Part shown: in pieces, positions 1-11,843 of the stretch
Numbering within the stretch: the first letter of the stretch is position 1
Layout: every line of letters starts with the position of its first letter
NCBI GenBank assembly: GCA_023974075.1
Contig: CM043800.1
Coordinates: 24,060,218-24,124,217, forward strand
Origin: Chaenocephalus aceratus
Taxonomy: Eukaryota > Chordata > Actinopteri > Perciformes > Channichthyidae
DNA length: 64,000 nucleotides
Reading direction: 5' to 3'
Translations under genes and position numbers: made by a program
Notes under the pieces: generated by a model
The model's database searches: none
Seen by the model: the letters and a program-made list of their open reading frames with translations, nothing else
Told to the model about the DNA's origin: nothing

Positions 1-91
1 CCACTCTTTCTTAACATATCACATATGATAGACTGGCAACACAAACATCACAAAATAGAAGCATGGAAAAAATGAACTAGAGGAACATTAC

Positions 92-189
92 CCGTATCTC
101 TGGAACTGGTAATCAAATGTCAGTTCAGTTCCTGCAGGGACCGCCCTGGAGGTGAAGAATCCGACTCTAAGCTGGCCATTGACAGTCCA
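92..189 (-). CDS. setd2: setd2 exon 8 (C-terminal part of SET domain)
   Basis: This 98-nt exon encodes the end of the SET catalytic fold, from WTVNGQLRVGFF to TFDYQFQRYG. The ELTFDY motif lines the S-adenosylmethionine and lysine channel in SET enzymes. It is bounded by an AG acceptor at 191-190 and a GT donor at 91-90 on the minus strand, and it continues the frame of the exon at 618-695. The post-SET, SRI and WW regions of the gene lie beyond the left edge. The match to vertebrate SETD2 is very close. Confidence 0.95.
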
Positions 190-238
190 CTGGAATGGGA
201 CAAAAATAATCATCAGATAAGTACATTAGGAAATTAAC

Positions 239-569
239 AACATGCATTACTAAAGGAAAGCTGGCAGTTTTTGAAAATATCCGGGGAAGCTTCATGGAGT
301 TTTTGAAAAAGAATGTTGGTAATGATCAATAAAACCAAAGACCGGAGCGGGGGGCAACGGGAATACGATTATAAAGTATAGTAGCCCACGTCATATTCCT
401 TCAGATTTCTTGAAGATCTCTGTACTTTTGTATCCCTGTATCGTCTGTATACTGACCTGTGTTTATTTACATGCCTATTCATTTGTGTGCCACCTAGATT
501 GACCGTTTTATGTATGTGTAATGTTCGTTATATTTGAAAACTTCAATAAAAATGTTGTTTAAAAAAAAA
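239..569 (+). mobile_element. 5'-truncated LINE (L1-like) 3' end in setd2 intron
   Basis: A 16-bp direct repeat (223-238 and 570-585, reading acattaggaaattaac) flanks about 330 bp ending in AATAAA (545-550) and a poly-A run. Target duplication, poly-A tail and lack of coding sequence are the signature of a 5'-truncated, target-primed insertion. The body reads like the 3' UTR of an L1-clade element; clade assignment is tentative. It sits in the intron between the exons at 618-695 and 92-189. Confidence 0.8.
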
Positions 570-617
570 ACATTAGGAAATTAACTGTAAAAAGCGTCAT
601 TTATTTTGCCACTATAC

Positions 618-695
618 CTTTTGGGTCTCACAGTTGGGTTCACAGCTATGGTTCATAAAACGGGAGCAGTTCCCTTTCAGCGTTGCATCAATGAT
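618..695 (-). CDS. setd2: setd2 exon 7 (SET catalytic NHSC motif)
   Basis: Exactly 26 codons, phase 0 on both sides, with an AG acceptor at 697-696 and a GT donor at 617-616. It encodes KGNCSRFMNHSCEPNC, the signature SET motif containing the NHSC residues that form the cofactor pocket and active-site pseudoknot. No residue of the motif is lost, so the methyltransferase is expected to be active. Confidence 0.95.
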
Positions 696-800
696 CTAAA
701 TGGAAAATAAACAATGTCAATTATTTATACAGCTTCACCTGATACATTTAGACAGATTGCAGTTAAATACCATTATTTATTGAAATGTGTAATCACCAAC

Positions 801-924
801 CTCATTATTCTTTAGAGCCATGAAGTAGTAGTGGATGTTCTTATTGCGAGCATATTCTTTCACCCTAGTTTTGAACTCCTTGTGGTCCAATACCTCCCCG
901 CAGTATTCCAGCACAAAGGTGTTT
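801..924 (-). CDS. setd2: setd2 exon 6 (SET domain core)
   Basis: This exon encodes NTFVLEYCGEVLD followed by NKNIHYYFMALKNNE, the central SET strands of SETD2. The acceptor TCTCAG ends at 925 and the donor is GTTGGT at 800. The split codon GA|A with the previous exon gives the conserved glutamate before NTFVLEYCG. Confidence 0.95.
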
Positions 925-1007
925 CTGAGATTGCAATAAAATATTTAATATTACAATCTAAAAGAGTCAGTGTGCCAACAATGACAAATAATTTTGTAAA
1001 TACTTAC

Positions 1008-1136
1008 TCAATCAAGTCCTTAGCTGCCCGTAGACCCCAGCCCTTATCTTCCGTGAGGATGACCTCGAAGTCTGCATGTTGTTTCATCTGAAAGCGTCTA
1101 TTAGAGCAGTAGTGTCCATTCAGACACCGTGAGGAG
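1008..1136 (-). CDS. setd2: setd2 exon 5 (AWS to SET junction)
   Basis: This exon encodes the last zinc-binding cysteines of the AWS domain ([16 protein letters not shown]) and the start of the SET domain ([17 protein letters not shown]). The acceptor is CCCAG ending at 1137 and the donor GTAAGT begins at 1007. The first base completes a TG|C cysteine codon with the preceding exon. Confidence 0.95.
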
Positions 1137-1392
1137 CTGGGAAAAAAATGTTCAGACTTATATACTGAACTTTAACAGGCTCCTACACATTTTGAAATTG
1201 CAAATGTTTACAGAATCTGACCTTTTTTTTTTTTTACTTTGCCGGGTTTGAATGTTAAAGAGCATGATTAATACACACAATCATGTGTGACTCATGTTAT
1301 TACTAATTCAAACTTTCCCTGCAATTTTTTTGAATATGGAAACATTGTGTTCTTACATGATGTCACAGCATTAACAGTAATTATCAACTTAC

Positions 1393-1524
1393 CACTCAAT
1401 CATGAGCAGCCGATTCAAACAGTCTTCCCCGCATGCCAATACTCCTCTGGAGCGCTCCTCTCTGGGCAGCACTGGGCACTCGCATTGCATTCTCTTGATA
1501 TCTCGATGGGATTTGCTTTTCTTT
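1393..1524 (-). CDS. setd2: setd2 exon 4 (AWS domain)
   Basis: This exon encodes KKSKSHRDIKRMQCECPVL through ACGEDCLNRLLMIE, the cysteine-rich AWS (associated-with-SET) zinc module. The acceptor TTTGCAG ends at 1525 and the donor GTAAGT begins at 1392. An AG|A arginine codon joins it to exon 3. Confidence 0.95.
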
Positions 1525-1645
1525 CTGCAAAAAAATAAAAATTACAAAAAATATCAAAGCACCAGCCTAAAACAACTTATATTTAGGTCAATCTTTGTAC
1601 AAACTAAATAATAGCTATTGTTAAGCAGACCGAACAACAACCTAC

Positions 1646-4600
1646 CTTTCTGTCAGGTACAGGTTCTCCTCAATCAAGTCAAAGTAGGGGGGCATCTTCT
1701 TAGACCTGGAAAACTCTCTCCATTTACTGGAGTCTTGAAAGTCTCGCAAATTGAGCAAGGGACGCTGCACCTCAGCTCTGACATGAGTTTCTTTAGAGAC
1801 GTCAGCACTTTCTGGACGCTCCCTCTTGCCTGCAGGCCCAGCTTCTGCTTCATTGTCTGAATCAGACTCGATCTCTGGCCGCCTTTTCTTGGGAGGGCCC
1901 CTTCCTCGGTGAGGTCTTAAATGGTCTTCTCTAGGGGCGTCCGGCAAAGCAGAGCCCCTGCTGTTGCTGCTTATTTCGTGCCCTTGTAGTCCAGCACATT
2001 CAACAGCTGTTTTACCGAGGTTAGACAGTTTATCCTCACTGAAGTCGTCCTGATCATTAGTTAGGGAATCAGGATGGATTTCACCTGCAGGGTCCGGATA
2101 ATGCTCATGCACATGGAGGTAGGGTTGTCTGATAGTCTGTGTGTTTGGGGATTGATGATTCCAGGTGGCATTACTCTGCTTCTGATCCTGTCCCATGGCA
2201 GAGGTTTCAGCCAGTTTAGTGTTTGCTAGGTGTGGCCCATGACTGCTATCAGGCAGCTGGTATGTAGTACTAGGCTGTTCTGGATGTGAAAATTCCCAAC
2301 CCAGGCTGAGTCCATTCTTATCATTGATATTGTCAGCATCAGGTTGGAAATGAGACTGCATCCTTTCACCTCTGCTGCTTACATTATGCTGTGTGTGCCC
2401 TTGCTCACACTGCCTGGAATTATCAAGGCTGTGGGCAGGGTCTGTGGCACTTCCATGGGCAACAATTTGACCCGCCATGTAACGCTGTGCACTGATGGAG
2501 CTGGAACCCTCTGAGTGACTGGTGCTATCAATCATATTACTCTGGGATTGACACAACATGCTACTTTGGGATGAATCATTTAGACCATCACAAGGACCAC
2601 TTGTCGCCAGGATCGAGAAAGCAGTCCCCTGCCTTTGTTGTGTACCTTGAATCGGGACTTCGTTGATATTTGCGTTCTGTAGTTGGGAATTGTTCAATAG
2701 ATTGCTTGGAGAAGCTCCCGTATCCTGTGCATCTCCTATTAGCGAAGAATTCTTTGGCACTACCACCACAGAGTGCAATCGTTTTATAGCCTCGCCGCAA
2801 TCGGAGTCATACTCAGAGTTGTCACTATCACTAACCTCACTCTGTCCTCCTAATCCGTCCTGATTAAGTAATGTTCTATTACTCAATTTGTTCTTGGGGG
2901 TGCTGCCCCTGGATTTTTCTTCATGATCATCGCCATTCCAACTCTGCATCTTTGCAGCTTTGTCGACCTGTGATGCATCATTTACATGCATAGGCTCATC
3001 TGTTTTTATTTTTTGACAAACTCTCAGCTTTAAGTCACTGTGGTCAATGCTGGTGCTTGCCTGTGAAGTCTCACTTTGGTCTTTGTATTTATCGGATATC
3101 GGTGGGCTGTCTGAGCCAACTTCCTGCCTAGAGTTCTTAGTCTGCTTATCCAGTTTGGAATGTGTTTCAGCTCCTTGCTGAGTATGTTTGTTAATATCAG
3201 AGTCTTGTTGGTTATTGTCTTTAGAAACTTCAAATTGTTTGACAGAAATCACTTTTTTAACAGTAGGCGTACTCTCTGCACAAAGTGACCACTCTAAATT
3301 ATCACTCTCTGAGGTGTTCTGCCCAACTATATCCCATCGGGACTTTTTTGACGCACTGCTGTTCTTTTGAACAGTATCCATATTTTGCTGTTCAATTGTC
3401 AGCTGATCCTCAGATTCAAGACACGATAATTCAGATTTGAGCAACACATTTGTGTCAGGCAGCTTGCCGGCTGTCAAATCTTTAACGATCACTGGTTTAG
3501 TGTTCTGCTGGACATCATGGGTGATGGGTACATCTGATGTTTCCAAGGACTTTGGCCCTGGTAAACAGTCAACAATGTTCTTGTCCTGGTTGCACAGTAT
3601 GCTATCATTACTACTGCATGAATTTAAGACAGCTGCATCAGAGTTCAAATGAGGTCGATTATTAGAAGAAGGGCTATCCTTCACATTGGTCACATTTTCC
3701 AGGGCGGCATGCTTTAGGTTTTCACTTGGGGTTATAGCTGAGGGCTCTACATCAAGACTTGATTTTGTTTCTTTTGATCTCTTCGATGAGGATTCTTGCA
3801 ATTTTTCATCGGGCCATGAGACCATCTCCTTAGCATGCTGACCACTACATTCATTACCACCTTTTAGGGAATCGTTTTGTTCTTTCTCACTCCGAGAAAA
3901 AGCCTCTGTGGTGTTTGTGTTTGACAGTGCTTTGCCAGGGCTGTGAAATATGTAATCTGATTGCTTATCGTGTCCACTGGTTTTCCCAGAAAATCTAGAA
4001 GGGGTCATCTGCTTTGAGTCTGGCCTACTGTTTTTCTTCAGGTAGTTTTTACATTTGTCTTCCCGACCAGACATTTTTTCAGATGCCTTTGATTTTCCCT
4101 TATGATCTGCTTCAGAGTCATTGGAGCTGCTTTTTTGCAGTTTTTCACATGTTTGAGAGTTTGTATGCATGCTGGAAGAAGAGGATTTGCTGTTGGTCTC
4201 CGATTTGTGATGGATGCTAGATTTACGGTAACTAGAGTCCAGATCCGGAGAGCACTTGAGCTGGGAATCAGAGTCCGATAGTCGCTTTGAGGTCCTTTCA
4301 GACTTCGACGATTTTGTTCTTTTATCAAATTCTGAAGACTGAGGAAAATCTGAAGATTTAGAAACCTTCTCAGACTTTGAGTAGGAAGATGATTTTGAGT
4401 CTTTATGTGAGGTTGAATGGCTGGACAATCTACTGGAGTCACTAGTCCTTGTTCTTGTCTTCCTGTGGTCATCCTCAGAGTCAGAACTGTCCCGAGTTCT
4501 GTCAGTGCGAGAGCGAGAACGTCTTCTCTCTCTGCGTGGAGAACTCCGGTGTGATCTCCGATCAGAGTCATGGTAGTATGACCTTTCGGAGCGTGACCCT

Positions 4601-5643
4601 CTGTCGCCTCTGGATCTCTCTGACCTGGAGTGAGATGAACTTGTCCGGGACCCTTTTGATTTAGAACGTGATCTAGACCTGGACCTTTTGCGATCTTTAT
4701 CGGATCGAGATGAGCGTGAGGATGTGTGTCTTGGATCACGTTCTGATTTGGAGTAACTAGAAGACCTTTCATTATTCTCTGACCGCCTAGAGTAACTTTT
4801 TTCTTTTTCCTCCACATGTGAACTTGAGGAGGACTTTTTTATCTCTTTGCTTCTGCTGTCAGAGTTTGCTTTACTTTTGGAGTCAACTGATTTGCGACTA
4901 GAAGACATCTGGCCTGAATCTCCATCAGATTCAGAGCCAGGGTGAGCACGATCAGAGTGGGACCTGGTTTTTGTTTTCTCTACCTTAATAACCTGCTCAG
5001 CACTGCTGAAACTCTCTCCATCTTTTCCTGAGGAGGCAGCTGGCTTCTTGAGGGTAGGTGTAACCCTTTTATCAGGGGCCTCAATGGGATCATTTTCAGA
5101 CGGGCAGACACTGAGGACATTCTGAGGCTGAGGCGTTGGAAATTCAGGTTCACTTGTTGGTTTTTGCAGAACCTGCAATTCAGGAGAGTTTGGCTCCTCT
5201 GGCACAACAGTTGTTGGATTGTCTTCAGTCACAGAGACACTGAGAATTTGCTTCTTGAAATGCATCTTCGGCAGGTCCGTTTTCAGTTTAGTGGCTGCAG
5301 CGACTGGTGTTGGAGAATGTATCTCCGCTATTGATTGTTGCACCATGGGGGTGTGGTTCTGCTCAGTTTGCTCAATGTCTGTATTTTGCCCTTCTACTTC
5401 TGAGGTTGACTGTGACAAGGCAGCGTTAGGCTCAGCAACAGACTTGTCAGGACTGGCAGGGAGGAAGAATGGGCTCTGCAGTGGCTTCTTGGTTGGCGCG
5501 AAGCCGAAGGACACTTTCTGACGACCCTGATCCTCCAGGTTGACCTTCATCTTGGTCCCTTTAGGCAAGAGATGGTTGGATAGCATGACTCTGGGAGACA
5601 GGCTCTTGATTAGAGCTGCCTTGGATAGGCCCTCCACCTTCAC
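1646..5643 (-). CDS. setd2: setd2 exon 3, giant exon encoding disordered N-terminal half
   Basis: SETD2 trimethylates histone H3 lysine 36 on chromatin behind elongating RNA polymerase II. This single 3,998-nt exon encodes about 1,332 residues and corresponds to the giant exon 3 of mammalian SETD2. Near its start it has PKGTKMKVNLEDQGRQKVSF, almost identical to the mammalian N-terminal motif. An Arg/Ser-rich tract (about codons 300-390 of the exon), LHSVVVVPKNS, PSTTYQLPDSSHG, a basic PPKKRRPEIESDS nuclear-localisation-like stretch, and KMPPYFDLIEENLYLTER just before the AWS domain are further landmarks. The rest is low-complexity Ser/Asp/Lys-rich sequence that is expected to be disordered. 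The acceptor TTTTAG ends at 5644 and the donor GTAGG begins at 1645. The exon begins GTG (Val), which is not a start codon; translation starts at 9501. Confidence 0.97.
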
Positions 5644-5735
5644 CTAAAATAAAAGAGAAAACGCTTTTCAATTGAGTCAAATAATTAATTGTGGTATTAG
5701 ATATCGGGATCATACTTTGGTTAGTTGAGACTTAC

Positions 5736-5757
5736 CGAGGCATTACTCCCCTCCTCT
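5736..5757 (-). CDS. setd2: setd2 exon 2, 22-nt microexon
   Basis: A CCTCAG acceptor ends at 5758 and a GTAAGT donor begins at 5735, leaving 22 nt. Joined to exon 1 (35 coding nt ending AA) and exon 3 it keeps one open frame through both junctions, reading EEGSNAS between FVK and VKVEG. Exon 1 joined straight to exon 3 would be out of frame, so the microexon is needed. It was inferred from splice signals and phase only; a transcript would confirm it. Confidence 0.75.
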
Positions 5758-8700
5758 CTGAGGTTACACAAGAGCATCACAGGAACATAAAAAGAGAGGA
5801 AAGACAGAAATGAGTTTACACAGTTCATGCATCTCATCAAGTTCAAGCTCAGGTGGAATATAAGGCTCCAAAATTGTCAATGTAGCCTTGTTGGATGTGA
5901 ACATGTCCCTGAACATATTGTGTGCGCTCCTAAAAGGTAAGGACTTGGAAGCACCACATCTGCTGCCATATATACAACAGTGTTAGGTGGAATTTTCTAC
6001 CACCTGCTCCTGTAACTCTGTTTTCCTAAAAAGTGCAAGCCTGATATATTATTAATAAGAAAACTGGAGATTTGTCTCAAAGTTTAAGTAAAGAATATTG
6101 ATATAATACTTTTTTGAATTTCATCTTAGCCACCTTTGTCATGTACAAATAAAGGAGTCTGACAGCATTATGATAAACCGCTGATTTGTGACAAATGTCT
6201 TGGGTGCTATTCAGGGCAGTCGTATCACAGTATGTGAACAATTTGTTGAAATAGGTGAAAGAAGACATAGGTTAGCCATAGTAATGTATATATATAAGAT
6301 CTAAAATGAGTTATTTATAAACAGAGGACAAAAATAACATCAGGAATGTTTTCTGTTGTCTGGTAATGCTGGTAAAAAAAACTCTGTATTCCCCATTAGA
6401 ATGTACCAGTACAGAATTGGGGTGATTATTGCTCATCAGCACATATATACTGCATGATGAACATTGACTTAAATATATCATCCTCCAAACCACAAGGTCA
6501 ACTGCTTTTTTCTGCGGACAGGAACATACAACACCATAGTTTAATATAAAGTTAGTTATCAGACACCACACTGGATATTAGAAAAAGTGTTTATACTGAT
6601 TTGTATAGAGAAATATCCTGACTGAATTTGAAATATCCTAACCATTTTAGAGATGGGTTTTCCAATGCCTAAGAACAACTTACAATTGTAAAGCCAGTGC
6701 CAATAACAGGAGCATGACACTGTGTAGAGGAAAACTGATGCACCCGTTGGAAACCCATGCAACTTAAAAAAGATTACCATGAAAATCAGGATTAATTGTG
6801 ATGCTACAGATCTAAACAATGAGCCACCATGCAAAATATGTCCGATTGAGGTATCCACTACAGTAATAGCTTAGCTTGCAAAACATACTTCGAAGGTCTC
6901 ATTTTATTCATAGCCAACTTAATTAAGAAAACCATTCATGTCAGACAGGAATAAAGCTAAGGTTAATTAAACCTGACCGAAAATTATACATCATTCATTT
7001 TTTCTACATAACACAACACCTCTGAGAAAACAACCACATCCGCAGTTGCTGCCATTTCCTAAAATAGCTGCAATACCTGGATTGAGTATGTAAAGGCCAT
7101 ATGAAACAAAAAGTATTTGTAGGATTTAGGAAGGACAGTCTGTAATTAATCTTACTATTATTATTATGTCCAGGCAATTTAGTTTTTTAACAGACATTTT
7201 TTATGTTACATCATTGAAAAAACAGTAGTGGCCAAAAGAATACAGGAAAGGTTTTTTGTTTCTCCTTTTGTCCTATTAAAGCTAGTGTGGTTTCTTTGGG
7301 GTATGTTCATCGGAAGCTGGGCAACAATTGGGTCATTTAATCCTTGGGGATTTTATTATTTTCCTTTTTTTCTCTGTAACCTTCAAAAGGAGACACTTAT
7401 GCAGTGACATTCTGTTAAAGGGATATCACAAGAAGCTTTCAGTCAAATTATTAATGGATTGGGCCTACTTCACCAACTTGATGTGATAGATATTAGACAA
7501 CAAATCTTCAAAACGTATATATTATTGTCAGGGGTACTCCTGCATCTGTTGCCACACTGATCGAAACAATAGTAACCTGTAATCTATTCACTTGGTCAAA
7601 AATAACAACATCAATTGATAAAAGCACGTGAAGACAACATGTCATATCACATCAGACATCTATGTTAAAAGAAGAGCCCAACAATATTCAGCAGAGGAAA
7701 GTGCTTTGGATGTTAAATAGCAAAATAAAGACAATGCCTTGGCCTTAGGATGACCTTGATAGCCAAATGTTTCAACAGTAAACAGGTGCCAGAAATATTT
7801 TCTACACCTAAAAGAAAAGAAAACCTAGAAACCACACTAAAACAATTGAAAGTCAAACTACTCTGAAAAGACATATACTGTGAGTTGCATTTTGCAGTCT
7901 AATACCTGATCTCAGACTTGAGAAGAGTGTCCATTGAGAAACTCGTCTAGGATTAGTAGGCCCGAAGAGGCTGCTGGCCAACAATAATCCAAATCAGAGA
8001 AATGTGCCCTCCAAATTGACGCCACACCTGGCAAAAAGAAAGACAGAGAAGCAATGAACTGAGTTTGTTCACAACAGCTTACAGCTACTCTGTCAGGAAC
8101 TTAAAATAATTGTTGACATGTGCATAGAGAAAAAACGAGTTTTTTGGTTTAACCGTGAATATGGATTGCGCAAAACACACTATACTTTATGTACATCATG
8201 TCAAATATGTTTTGTTTGTCACATGCTTTCAACCGTTGAGTTCTAACGACTTCTGCAGCCTCCCTTCCTGAGTGTCATGTTATCTATTGTGGAATATGTG
8301 GCAGAGATGCTATATGCACGTTTTAATATTATTGCTTGCTAATGGACAAACTTCATTTAAATGACGGTAAAAACAAAAGTAAAAGGTTATATTTATCTAT
8401 GGGTTATAAATAGCACCATTATGTTCGAAGATATATTAAAAACATGGATGCTCGCCGAGCAGAGACCAAGCATCTCATTACTGGACATTTAGAGCGAAAG
8501 AAAATGGCATACTTAAAACAAAGGCTTTACTGTACAACAAGGATGTATGTGAAGGAAAACATGGACGGACGCTGTTGTGAAAACAAACGGTGACTGGTTC
8601 GAAGCTATTAAGAAAGTAACTAAAGCATGGCCTGTGCAGGAGAATTGAATGCAGCCAAAACATGGCCTTTAAAAAGGATAGTAACAACTATAAAAACGAG

Positions 8701-9466
8701 TAGAGGATGTGTAGCAAACCTATTCATTTAATAAACTAATTTACCACATTTTGCAAACTAGTCATACTACATCATATATATAATTAGTAAGCAGGTAGGT
8801 AAGGTTGCAAGAACTAAGCTGTTCGACTTTGAAACTGGTTTATACAAAATATCAAAACCAGCTAAGCTAACTTGGGTGAGCTAACATGAACAGGGAGCTT
8901 TCGTGTGCCATCTTTAAAGATAGCGTTAGCCCGTGTTCTGTTATCTATAATTCATGTTGTTAATGTTGACTGGCAAACCTTTAAATCATTCACAACACAA
9001 TAAGTTCGTCGATTGATCGGGTTTTCGGTTGCGTATTAAAAAGGTAAACAAACATTTGTTCTTGGAAACGAACACAGCTAGCCAAGAAACTGTACTAGCA
9101 CCAGCAGCTAACGCTAGCAAGGTTAGCATTGTACTAGCAGCCACTATGCTAACGTTACTGTTGTTAACTTGTGTTTTACTTATCGGTCTGTGATCCGTGC
9201 CGAATGTGTAAACTCAAATTAAAACATTTTTCGACTAGCAGGGAGCTCGTTTATTTTCTAATTGAATTAATGAGCAGGAAGGGTTTGATTCGTTTCCGTT
9301 TAGGGGTATAATGGACCCTTACACTCGAGTCTCTGCACCCGGCGTTACTAGCATGCTAGCTGGTGATGTTTTTGTCTTACTTGTGTATAGTAAGATGGCT
9401 AGAGCACACTGCCGCAATTTACATAACGGTAAGAAAAAATGTGGGGTTTTTTTACAAGGTACTCAC
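5758..9466 (-). other. setd2 intron 1 (3.7 kb)
   Basis: This is AT-rich noncoding sequence between exon 1 and the microexon. It shows only short chance ORFs. I recognise no inserted transposon with clear ends. Several GCTAAC/GTTAGC hexamers cluster near its 5' end (about 8,860-9,180), close to the promoter. Confidence 0.6.
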
Positions 9467-9501
9467 TTTACGAAGTGCTTGAGGTCACAAGGTTCCTCCA
9501 T
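9467..9501 (-). CDS. setd2: setd2 exon 1 (start codon)
   Basis: The ATG at 9501 begins MEEPCDLKHFVK and runs for 11 codons plus two bases to a GTGAGT donor at 9466. It is the only upstream ATG that joins in phase, through the 22-nt exon, to the conserved PKGTK region. Mammalian SETD2 also begins with a short separate coding exon, although its sequence differs. The 5' UTR must extend rightward from 9502, and the TSS is not visible. Confidence 0.7.
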
Positions 9502-10790
9502 CTTCGAAAATCACCGGTAGTCGACCCTTTGTAAAACATCAAGCAACAATGTATGCCGACGTCAAATCCATACGGAGCTGTCGGAAATGATCGTCGGCTA
9601 GTGGCTGTGCTGCTGCTGCGCCCCAGCTTCAGCCTGGGTGAGTGTTGGTACTATGGAGCTAACATGAGCTCACAGTTAGCCTTAAGAGTGCAGATCTAGA
9701 AGACACATGACGCTGAAAACCAAGCCCTAGAAAGTGTCTCGATTTGGCCAACCTGTGTATTACAATAAGACTGACAACCCGATCTGCTTGAAGGGTTATG
9801 GACATTTATTTTGAATACTTTTTATTCCACACATTGATCCTCACTATGCCTCTGTGGCTGCCTGCTGCTTCCAACAACATCACATGATGTGTGAACATAG
9901 CTGGCGCGAACCCTGGTGCGCACTGGGGTACCAAACCATCAATAAGTCATGTAACTATTTACAAAATAAATCATATACAAATACTCATCACTGTCATATA
10001 CAAATACTCATCACTATCTTTAAAGAATCGCGGTCGTATAGGGGGGCCAATGTAAGAACAATTGTATTGGTCTGTATTTTATTGTGGCTAATTCTCAATT
10101 TAAACTGTTCTTGACTATGTTTTAAAATAATATAAAAAGATGTGTCGAGCGTCCACTGACCGCTTGTGCATGTTGTGGAGTGAGAAATAAGACAAATGTT
10201 TGATAGGAACCAATACAACGTTTAACAGTTTAACAGTTAACATAACTAACATTTCTCTTATGGATAATTTCAACTCATCTATTTCTGAAAATATTAATAT
10301 GATCATTAATAAGGTTTTTTCATGTTCATTGTAGCCATCTCAGAGAGATATCAATATGTGTTTCCTAACTGTAAAATAACTCAAACAATGTGTGGGAATA
10401 TGTTGTTTGTTATTGTTTTGACTGACGCCACTTATTATTCAAATATTAGCATCTCCTTATGTCTATGCCTAGAGATTAGGAAATTACTTTTTGTTTTAAA
10501 ATGTACGTATCAGGTTATAATAATCCACTTTATTTTATAATTTGCATTTATTGTCATAACGTTTTTAATCTAATAGGCTATATTATGTTTGATCTGTGTG
10601 ATCTGGTATGTTCTTCAATGTCTTATAAATAAAAGTAAAAAGCTTATATTATTATAATATAACATTTGATATTTGATTTGAAATATTTGATGATATCGCA
10701 ACATCACAAGCACCCCGATACAGTAGGTGGCGGCATACACATTATAAATCGGTTGGACAGTCATTATATGTAATAAAGAACATTCTCCAC
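9502..10790. promoter_or_regulatory. divergent setd2 / rbm12b promoter interval
   Basis: This 1.3-kb interval separates two head-to-head genes. The stretch at about 9,500-9,700 is locally GC-rich and lies directly upstream of the setd2 start; it holds GCTAAC and GTTAGC copies at 9,657-9,680. The remainder is AT-rich. No TATA box can be assigned with confidence. The TSSs are inferred, not seen. Confidence 0.5.
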
Positions 10791-10888
10791 AACACATCTA
10801 GAAGAGACTGAGAGCGACGAGAAGCCAAACCGATCTGAATCCAACCATTTTTCTTGATCTAGCACGATCATTTTTGCTTTTCAATTGT
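10791..10888 (+). other. rbm12b: putative rbm12b 5' noncoding exon
   Basis: The coding exon of rbm12b is preceded by a clear TCTACAG acceptor at 16694, so a noncoding 5' exon is required. The best donor near an upstream promoter-like stretch is TTGT|GTAAGTTT at 10888/10889. The exon start is a guess. Without a transcript this is a working model only. Confidence 0.35.
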
Positions 10889-11616
10889 GTAAGTTTAGAT
10901 AGTTATCATGTTGAGTTTTTCACGAAGATTACATTATCATTGATGCACGTCCGTGAAGGCTGTCAAAAGCTAACGCTAACGCATGGGGCCTTGTTAGCTA
11001 CAGAGCTAGAGCTAGCTCAGCTCGACGTTTTGCTGAGCTTTTGTTTGGACAGCAAGGGTTTTTACAATGTTAGCTAATCCTATCTAACGATGTGATCAAA
11101 GTGAAATTGCACACGACAGTAGAATATTTTTATAATCTGCATTTAACGCACATTGTATTTTAAATGAAGTGCTGGTGTTATTAATGACGACGAGCTAACA
11201 ATGTGTGCCTGGTGGAGGTTGTGTGTGCAAGTAAATGTTCTTCGGGTAATGTTTGCTAAGTGGGGTGGCACTTTTAATCAGTGAATTTCATTCGTGAATT
11301 GAATGCCCGTATGTTAGATTAAACTACGTTGTTGGCCAACTCGAGAGCGTTGATTTGCTAAATTGCTCGTTTCTTCTGCGACGTGTGACGCGAGTTAGCA
11401 GTAAGCTAACACTAGCTTTGAGGGCTAACGCCAGCTACCGTAACTTTTCGTTGCCGTGTTTCATTGATTGACGTTGGTTTTGGATCTGTTCATGCTGCAT
11501 TTAAGACACACTTTTTGTTCAAGGCTTTGGTGCAATATGTTGTGTCTGATGGTTATCTGTAGCCATTTTATGGCCTGGTGGTTAAGCTGATTTGCTATTT
11601 CATTTAACATACTTTA

Positions 11617-11843
11617 TTAAGATAAGATAAGATGGACTTTTATTAATCCCTCGTGGGGAAATTGTTTCTCTGCATTTGACCCATCCTAGTGTTAGGAGCA
11701 GTGTGCTGCCATTTTGAACGGCGCCCGGGAAGCAGTGTGGGGAACGGTGCCTTGCTCTGGGACACCTCGGTAGCACTTGCCGGGACTTGAACTGGTGACC
11801 TTCCAGTTGCCAAGTCCCTATCGACTTCGCCACCTCCGCCCAC
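11617..11843 (-). mobile_element. tRNA-derived SINE
   Basis: Read on the minus strand, the right end holds a polymerase III B-box-like GGTCACCAGTTCAAGTCC (rc of about 11,783-11,800) inside a tRNA-like head. The left end has a short A-rich simple tail (aagataagataagat). Head, body and tail order fit a tRNA-derived fish SINE. It is not a functional tRNA gene because the cloverleaf is not intact. Confidence 0.65.

Noticed and set aside
4038..4817. 259-codon minus-strand ORF inside setd2 exon 3
   Set aside because: It is an alternative frame of the low-complexity Arg/Ser region; the main frame is conserved with SETD2.
5643..5643. GTG at 5643 as the setd2 start
   Set aside because: It is the first codon of exon 3 after a splice acceptor; the in-phase ATG is at 9501.
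11760..11843. Possible minus-strand tRNA gene
   Set aside because: It is the tRNA-like head of a SINE with a simple-repeat tail.
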